Assembly (NCBI GenBank): GCA_965659675.1
Contig: CBFHWY010000051.1
Location: 1-19,738 of the forward strand
DNA: 19,738 nucleotides
Origin: CBFHWY01 sp965659675
GTDB taxonomy: Bacteria; Bacteroidota; Bacteroidia; Flavobacteriales_G; Salibacteraceae
Direction of reading: 5' to 3'
Shown: positions 13,871-19,738 of the stretch, piece by piece
How the letters are laid out: every line of letters begins with the position of its first letter
Position numbering within the stretch: position 1 is the stretch's first letter
Position numbers and translations under genes: made by a program
Notes under the pieces: generated by a model
What the model was told of the DNA's origin: nothing
The model's input: the letters and a program-made list of their open reading frames with translations, nothing else
Database searches by the model: none

Positions 13871-14767
13871 TTAGAATAAGAATGAAATCTGTACTATCGG
13901 TAGATAGATAAAGGAAGCAAACATCAATTTTGTTGCATCCTTCAGCTCACAAGTTTTCAGAAGGCGTAGCGAGTAGTAGAAAAATATGAGCCCGGCTACA
14001 AGGCAAACAATCAAACTAATGGTACCTGAGAGTCCAAAGATGTATGGAAGACAACTTACTGGGATCAGGAAAAGTGAATAGGTTGCTATTTGCACCGCCG
14101 AAGCAAAATCTCTACCACCTGGTGATGGTAGCAGGTGAAAACCCGCTTTTTGATAATCGTCATGGGCTTTCCAGGCAATGGCCCAAAAATGCGGAAACTG
14201 CCAAATGAATTGAACAGCAAAGAGAATACCTGGAGCCAGGCCAAAGGTTCCCGTGGCGGCAATATAGCCAAGCATTGGAGGAATTGCTCCAGGGAAAGCT
14301 CCTATCAGGACAGCAAAGGGAGTATGTTTTTTCATGGGAGTGTAGATGGCCACATACATGAACAAGGCCATCGAGCCCAAAATTCCTGCGAGAACATTGG
14401 TCATCGCAAAGAGCATGTAAAGACCGATGATTCCCATGATGGAAGCCACGATCAAGCCTTCTTTGGAGCTCATCTTTCCAATAGGAATAGGCCTTCCCTT
14501 GGTTCGGTCCATTAATTTATCAAGTTCTCTTTCGATGACCTGATTAAATCCATTTGAGCTTGCTGTTACCAAAAAGCCACCCAGAATGAGTGCAAACATC
14601 TCTGCCCAAACCACTGTAGAAGCGGCCATCAAATAACCAAGGACTGATGAAAAAACAACCAGGCTAGCTAAGCGGAGTTTACCAAAGGCCGCGTAAGTGC
14701 TTGCCTTCTCTTTGAACAGACTCAAAACTCCTTGATGTGAAACCTCTTTCGTATGCAAGACTTTCAA
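13871..14767 (-). CDS. cyoE: Protoheme IX farnesyltransferase (heme O synthase)
   Basis: 298 residues of the UbiA-type prenyltransferase fold. It attaches a farnesyl group to heme B to make heme O, the precursor of heme A for the oxidase encoded next to it. The first allylic-diphosphate site reads NQVIERELDKLMDRTKGRP (75-93), with D83 and D87; the second reads AHDDYQKAGFHLLP (about 200-213). Around nine membrane segments are visible. The annotated start is a TTG at 14767. There is no in-frame ATG before residue 47, so the start must be TTG here or the second TTG at residue 4 (14758). It is first in the compact cox accessory run and 65 nt downstream of sprA, so it may share sprA read-through or have its own promoter in that gap. 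Confidence 0.93.
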   Translation of the reverse strand: MKVLHTKEVSHQGVLSLFKEKASTYAAFGKLRLASLVVFSSVLGYLMAASTVVWAEMFALILGGFLVTASSNGFNQVIERELDKLMDRTKGRPIPIGKMSSKEGLIVASIMGIIGLYMLFAMTNVLAGILGSMALFMYVAIYTPMKKHTPFAVLIGAFPGAIPPMLGYIAATGTFGLAPGILFAVQFIWQFPHFWAIAWKAHDDYQKAGFHLLPSPGGRDFASAVQIATYSLFLIPVSCLPYIFGLSGTISLIVCLVAGLIFFYYSLRLLKTCELKDATKLMFASFIYLPIVQISFLF

Positions 14768-14832
14768 TTGGGGTGCGAATTTAATAAATACTGACCGCTG
14801 TCATAAAAGAAAACAAGCGAAATCACAGATTG

Positions 14833-17800
14833 TTAGCTCAATTTGAATCTAAGGGCAACACCTGCATTGGTTGTGGCTGTAGGGAAGGCATTGGAAATGG
14901 CCGGCGTATTCATGATTCGATCATAGAAGGCCCGAAGGGTCAACTGAGAGCTGATCTTATAGTCGCCAGTGAACTTGATGGAAAACACCCGCATACCCGC
15001 AGTGGCCTCATGACTCCTGTCGGCGATGCGATGGATCACAGTTAGGTTATCTCTGATGGAGACATCTCCCCTGACCTGAAAATCACTGGTAATGGTTTTT
15101 CCTGGTCGGAACTCAATAGGGAACTTGACATCCTTGAAGGTATATCCACTGCCAATTACAATCTCTTCTGAACGCATTTCCATCACCTGAGAGTTCGATG
15201 GATTGAGGGTGATATTTCTGCTTCTTCTGAATTCTAATCTCGCCTGAACAGAATTATTGAAGGTCATGTCGAGTCCAAAAAGTGGACTAAACTGTTCGGA
15301 TATCACAATAGAGTTGTATTGATACTGAGCAATGAAGTTACTATCGAGATCAAAGCCATTATTGTAATCCGGGAAGCCGTCTCCATCATTATCTGCGAAG
15401 CGCTGATTATTCACAAATCCAGCTGCATTTACCGTGGAGTTATATCCATGACTCAAATTGAAGGTCTTGAAATACTTTTTAAGTGAAGGAAGTTTGCCTA
15501 AACCCGTGTAGCTCAATCTCCAGTTAAGGCGGGGTATCAGGTCAAAAATGCTCAGATTGGTGAGCGCCACCGATTTTCCCCCATAGGCTGCAATAAAAGA
15601 AGGAATGAGCACATCAACTGCCGTAGCACCATAACCTTCTCGAAAATCGCCAGTATCGACGTAGTGGACTCCATCAGATTGACGGTTTTCTTCTGATAAG
15701 CGAGCTGAGAATTCACTTCTTATCTCCAGGAATCGATCAAAGGTGGCCGAGCTATAATCTTCTCTTAATGGAACAAATGCGGTTCTCCATGAACTGAATG
15801 AGGTGCTGAAAGAACCATTGTAAACTGGACTTTCAGCTCGGTGCTCTAAACTATCAGGGTTCCATCGGTAAAATTCTGTTCTGCTCTCACTTGTCTGTTG
15901 CGACCCAGTGAATGTTATCCTCAAGTCGCGGATGGGTGATGCACTTGCATTCAGGTTGATGTTCTGGCTGTAGGTATACATGGCCGGATTGTTCAGGTTT
16001 GGCTCTTGTACTAACCAACCTCTGGATGCCGCATAAGGAGCAAACTCCATAGAATCTCTTCCAAAGTTATTCTGCTGACCAAAAATGAAGCCCAGCCCAG
16101 GCGCCTCAAATGAAGCATCCATTCCCATCACCTGAGTTCTTCTATCAAAGCCAGGAAGCAGTATTCCCTTGTTCTGAGAATAAGTTAGCGAGGCACTTTG
16201 CAAGCTCATGAGCACATTCACAAATCGCTCTTCAATGGTGTAGCGTTCAGAACGCGGTTTTTTCTCCTCTTTCACATTCTGCTGACCAGTAGCATTCTTA
16301 TCCTTCTCTTTAGGTGGACGCCGGGCATGTTTTGAGGCTTCCCTTTGCACGTTCTTCAGATAGTCGATCTTGTTGTAGAGTGTTCGGAAATTGAAGTTCA
16401 TGTTCCAACTGAGTGCACTCGAGTTTTGAATGGTATGACCTATGGTATCCGCCGCAAAAGGGGCTCGTTGCCAGTTATAATTACTGTTGTGCCGCAGGTT
16501 AGATGTGGTCCAGTTGAGCAGTGGGATCTTGTTCAGAGGAATATTATAGCTGATATTCGTTCCGTGTCGGTAGGTCATGGTCTCTCCCAGATTCATGATA
16601 TTGCTTCGAACCGAATCTCTCCATCGATCATACTGACCTTCTTCATTGATATTCCTGTTCACAATACCATCCGGTTCATCAACCAGTGCCTGATTATTTG
16701 CGTTAAAATCGAACTTGAGGTTTCCGGTGATATCCCAGTTTAGTGAGTACACCCTATCCCAGGTCCATGTTTTATTAAAAAAGGCGGGCAGGTCGGCTCG
16801 AATGCCAGGATTGGTGTTTCTGATCTGGCGCTCATTGTAGACCCGGTTCATGTTGGTTTGGAATCCAATGGATTTAGGCAGCACATTAAACTGAAAATCG
16901 CGAATGATCGCCAAACTCGGATCTCTTCTGATGGGTTTGATCTTACTGAAAGGCTTGATTGGTTTTGTGCTCACACTGTAAGCGTAGTTGATCCCTCCCC
17001 GATACGTTTTAGTGACATCCTTTTCTGTGTCAAAGTCGCGGTTGAGCTCTTCTGAGTAGGAGTAAGAAGCGGAGAAGTTTTCAATGTCGTATGGCATGGG
17101 CTTCTTCTCGGTATTCGTTCTGTTCTTTTTGACATTCGTAAAGTTGATACTACGACGAATGGTCTTGTCCTGGATCACTTTCTTCACACTATCTCTCTCT
17201 GCCCTGGTTTCCCAGGCCTGAACATAATCTTTGAAGGGTACATCTTCAGCCAGAGGAGAAAACTGAGGGTTTGAGGTGTTTTCAGAATAACCCACATACA
17301 TGGGGATCTGAACGCCACTTTTTTCTGGGAAGAATTTGTCTAACCTTACCGTACTTGAAGCATCAAAACTCGTCTTGGTTTCGAGTTGTCGCTCATTCAC
17401 TTTCTGTTCGATGGACCCAAAGCCCGGAGTACTTATTCGTCCAGATACCGCAACTGATGCCAGATCTGCCAGCTTCGCGTTCACTCTTCCTACTGCAGCC
17501 CAGCCCGCTTTGTCTTCAAAGTTTGAAGCGCGCAATTCATTGACCCAGACTTCCGCACATTTTGGCAGACCGTCATCAAGTCCCAAAGAGTCGAGACTTT
17601 GTCTGGGGTTCCTCACCCCGATCATAATGGTTTTAACCTCACCCAGGTTTGGAGTACCCACCACATAGATATGTCCCTGACGGTAGCGTTTTTTATATCG
17701 TTTTCTTCTCAGCAGAGGAGATCCTCCGTTCATGATCTCGCGATCCCTTTCAAGTTTGAGTTCTCGGATCTTTTCCAGATTTAAGTCCATGGCATTTGCG

Positions 17801-19738
17801 ATTGGCCAAACAATTTCTCGTTGGTCATCAAAATCTCCCTGATAAAAACCTGGTGGGGTTACCTTCAATGGGATCTCGTATTCATAATAGTGCTCTTCGA
17901 AGTCTGTTCCCAATCGGATAAAGACCATCAGGTCGTTATCTGCTATCGGCTCTGCAACTTCCTCTGGCAACGATTCAGCATGGACCGCCATTCTTAATGT
18001 TTTGTATCGACGAAGATCAAATTCAACTTGTCTGAATGCCGCTTTGGCAAAACCGTCGCGAAGTCCGCAAACTTCAAGTGCCATCGATTGTTCGTTGAGC
18101 TGTTGCAGGTTCGCCGTATTGAAATTTACCTCTCTTCTGATACTTGGAGGCAGAACATAATTCACTGGTTGTTTTGCTCCATTCTCCTCAATACTCACTG
18201 CCCGAATATTGAATATGGAAGTTTGATCGTTCGCAATGCCTTCAGGATTATCATCGAGGTCTCCCAGGAATTGTCTCCATTCACCGCGAATCAATTCAAG
18301 ACGAGCAAACCTTAGGTGAACCTCTTCGGTAAAGCCAGTCAAATACATTCTCATGAATCGAATACTTCTGAAGTCTGAGATATTTCCAATGCGTTCTTTC
18401 ATGTCACCACGCAATGGGATCTTAAACTGATACCAGTTGACCCTTTTTAACTCTCCATTTTCTGCTGTCACAGATGCCTCATACACATCGGTGATGAAAT
18501 TTTGCCCGATCATAGAAGGGTTCACCGCATCTGGTGACATACGCACCCTATACTGATAATACCCTTCCACGTTGTTGATCACATTATCGGCGTTAATGTC
18601 TTCTTTATCCGGGGCAGTGGTGGCTGAAGTAGGATATCCCTGAGCATTAAGCTGTTCGTACTGCTCCTGTGTTGGAGAGTTTCCCTCCATTCCATTGTAG
18701 CGTTTGTAGCGCTCCAGAATGTTGAATTCGGCATCGTCGTAGTCATCGTCGCGGTAGTAGTTGTAGTTATCTGCTGATGGATCTTCAAAAGCTTGTTGAT
18801 ATGCTCCTGATGCTGTGCCATAAATGGCTTCTATCTGCTCGAGGTAGCTGGCATAGAATTCTCTTTCTTCTTCATCTCTGAATCCGTCCAAACCGACATC
18901 CTGGAATTGTCTTGTATTTGGATCATTGTCGAATCCGGGCGCAAGTGGCACCCCCGGGGTGATCCTTCCCCATGCCGAAGTGCTGTCTTGTGGAATTACC
19001 GTTGCCTCATCGGCGGTTCGTGGAAGATCCTGCTCATAGAGGTTTTGACCATCATACATCACATCCTCTGAGATATTACCAAAATTGATAAAAAGGTCTC
19101 CTCCCTGATGATCGCCTTCTGGGTCTGCATCCTCATTAAAAGGATCCATGACCCAAAACTGAAGAAACTCAATATTTGCTGCTTCAAAATCATTTTGATC
19201 GATGCGACGCATGATACCTCCCCACTTATCGGCCGGGTTTTGGAGTGTTCCATCCTCATTCAGTTCATCAACACCAAAGTTGTATGGCCCTCTTTCATTG
19301 GGGTAGAAACTCACATCGAGAACGGGAATATTATTGGCCGTAAAACGGTCGATCGCCTGATTTGGGAACACCTCCGTTTGGAAGATCTGACGCATTCGGT
19401 TATCAGAAATGATATCAGGATTCTCTCGAATATGGTTAGGTGCATTGTTCTGATAAAAGAGCGGGTCAACGATGCGCCAGTTGATCAGTGCTCTTCGGTA
19501 ACCATTCTCCAGATTGTTGAAGAGATTTCCCTCCGGGAATCGTTCTGGCTGATTCTGTGGTGTGCTTGAAACCCTCCAGTTATTCATTGATTTTAGGTCG
19601 ATGAAAGACTGACTTCCCTCAAAATCATCCAAATAAGAATTTCCACTTCGACCAATTGCTCTTGAGTGACCAGGGAGCAACTGTGCAAACTCACCTGCCA
19701 CGGAGATACTCGACTTGGCCTTTGTTTCGATAAATGGA
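14833..19738 (-). CDS. sprA: SprA, type IX secretion outer-membrane translocon (5' end outside window)
   Basis: About 1634 residues are visible and the frame runs off the right edge (codons back to 19737 read PFIETKAKSSISVAGEF), so the valine codon at 19701 is not the start. SprA is the very large beta-barrel through which type IX substrates leave the cell; full-length homologues are about 2400 residues, so this is the C-terminal two-thirds. Diagnostic segments are GEFAQLLPGHSRAIG and YLDDFEGSQSFIDLKSMNNW near the visible start, EVWVNELRASNFEDKAGWA in the middle, and many alternating beta-strand stretches towards the end, finishing AGVALRFKLS. A lysine-rich stretch (RRPPKEKDKNATG, EEKKPRSERY) forms a charged loop. 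It would export the sorting-domain protein at 1166-3544. No terminator is evident between it and cyoE. Confidence 0.97.
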   Translation of the reverse strand, partial: PFIETKAKSSISVAGEFAQLLPGHSRAIGRSGNSYLDDFEGSQSFIDLKSMNNWRVSSTPQNQPERFPEGNLFNNLENGYRRALINWRIVDPLFYQNNAPNHIRENPDIISDNRMRQIFQTEVFPNQAIDRFTANNIPVLDVSFYPNERGPYNFGVDELNEDGTLQNPADKWGGIMRRIDQNDFEAANIEFLQFWVMDPFNEDADPEGDHQGGDLFINFGNISEDVMYDGQNLYEQDLPRTADEATVIPQDSTSAWGRITPGVPLAPGFDNDPNTRQFQDVGLDGFRDEEEREFYASYLEQIEAIYGTASGAYQQAFEDPSADNYNYYRDDDYDDAEFNILERYKRYNGMEGNSPTQEQYEQLNAQGYPTSATTAPDKEDINADNVINNVEGYYQYRVRMSPDAVNPSMIGQNFITDVYEASVTAENGELKRVNWYQFKIPLRGDMKERIGNISDFRSIRFMRMYLTGFTEEVHLRFARLELIRGEWRQFLGDLDDNPEGIANDQTSIFNIRAVSIEENGAKQPVNYVLPPSIRREVNFNTANLQQLNEQSMALEVCGLRDGFAKAAFRQVEFDLRRYKTLRMAVHAESLPEEVAEPIADNDLMVFIRLGTDFEEHYYEYEIPLKVTPPGFYQGDFDDQREIVWPIANAMDLNLEKIRELKLERDREIMNGGSPLLRRKRYKKRYRQGHIYVVGTPNLGEVKTIMIGVRNPRQSLDSLGLDDGLPKCAEVWVNELRASNFEDKAGWAAVGRVNAKLADLASVAVSGRISTPGFGSIEQKVNERQLETKTSFDASSTVRLDKFFPEKSGVQIPMYVGYSENTSNPQFSPLAEDVPFKDYVQAWETRAERDSVKKVIQDKTIRRSINFTNVKKNRTNTEKKPMPYDIENFSASYSYSEELNRDFDTEKDVTKTYRGGINYAYSVSTKPIKPFSKIKPIRRDPSLAIIRDFQFNVLPKSIGFQTNMNRVYNERQIRNTNPGIRADLPAFFNKTWTWDRVYSLNWDITGNLKFDFNANNQALVDEPDGIVNRNINEEGQYDRWRDSVRSNIMNLGETMTYRHGTNISYNIPLNKIPLLNWTTSNLRHNSNYNWQRAPFAADTIGHTIQNSSALSWNMNFNFRTLYNKIDYLKNVQREASKHARRPPKEKDKNATGQQNVKEEKKPRSERYTIEERFVNVLMSLQSASLTYSQNKGILLPGFDRRTQVMGMDASFEAPGLGFIFGQQNNFGRDSMEFAPYAASRGWLVQEPNLNNPAMYTYSQNINLNASASPIRDLRITFTGSQQTSESRTEFYRWNPDSLEHRAESPVYNGSFSTSFSSWRTAFVPLREDYSSATFDRFLEIRSEFSARLSEENRQSDGVHYVDTGDFREGYGATAVDVLIPSFIAAYGGKSVALTNLSIFDLIPRLNWRLSYTGLGKLPSLKKYFKTFNLSHGYNSTVNAAGFVNNQRFADNDGDGFPDYNNGFDLDSNFIAQYQYNSIVISEQFSPLFGLDMTFNNSVQARLEFRRSRNITLNPSNSQVMEMRSEEIVIGSGYTFKDVKFPIEFRPGKTITSDFQVRGDVSIRDNLTVIHRIADRSHEATAGMRVFSIKFTGDYKISSQLTLRAFYDRIMNTPAISNAFPTATTNAGVALRFKLS

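Noticed and set aside
14768..14832. Terminator or promoter in the sprA-cyoE gap
   Set aside because: Only a 4-bp hairpin (TGAC-AGCG-GTCA) and loose AT-rich matches are present, which are too weak to call.
18579..18821. Minus-strand 80-codon frame with a Thr/Met-rich repeat (TTTTTATMTTTM)
   Set aside because: It is an alternative frame of an Asp/Tyr-rich stretch (DDDYDDAEF) in sprA, so the repeat reflects GAY/TAY codons and is not a separate gene.

Overview
The window looks like chromosomal DNA of a member of the Bacteroidota. The reasons are a large SprA (type IX secretion translocon) gene, a secreted protein with a type IX C-terminal sorting domain, a methionine synthase split into two adjacent genes, the Bacteroidota-style cytochrome oxidase accessory block, and TAnnTTTG-type -7 promoter elements. 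A closer family cannot be fixed from the sequence alone.

Layout, left to right. At 1-238 is the 3' end of an unrecognised plus-strand gene. It faces a minus-strand PIN toxin / ribbon-helix-helix antitoxin pair (455-1113) across a gap that holds eleven tandem CAAGCNN heptamers and a possible pseudoknot-forming inverted-repeat set. A 792-residue secreted beta-propeller protein with a type IX sorting domain (1166-3544, minus) follows. Divergent from it is a tight plus-strand operon (3650-6870): a eukaryote-type deoxyribose-phosphate aldolase, a complete aldehyde dehydrogenase, and a shortened aldehyde dehydrogenase without catalytic residues. The last two together resemble a split ALDH16. This operon converges on metH across only 32 bp, most of which is the same heptamer repeat.

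From 6903 to the right edge everything is on the minus strand. In transcription order: the 3' two-thirds of sprA (19738-14833), cyoE, two cytochrome oxidase subunit III genes, a subunit IV gene, an SCO-like gene that lacks the copper-binding cysteine motif, a DUF420/CtaM-like gene and a small CxxC membrane protein (10770). Then comes a clear SAM-I riboswitch with a terminator and a visible competing antiterminator, and the two metH halves (10562-9552 and 9551-6903).

Functionally, the deoC operon would split deoxyribose 5-phosphate and oxidise the released acetaldehyde. The metH pair makes methionine under SAM feedback. The cox block supplies heme O, proton-channel and accessory subunits and assembly factors for a heme-copper oxidase whose subunits I and II are not in the window. 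SprA exports proteins such as the 792-residue one. Most of the window is ordinary housekeeping content. The parts most worth a second look are the split ALDH16-like pair, the degenerate SCO protein, the riboswitch switch geometry and the heptamer arrays restricted to tail-to-tail gaps. I did not find a clear undescribed system.
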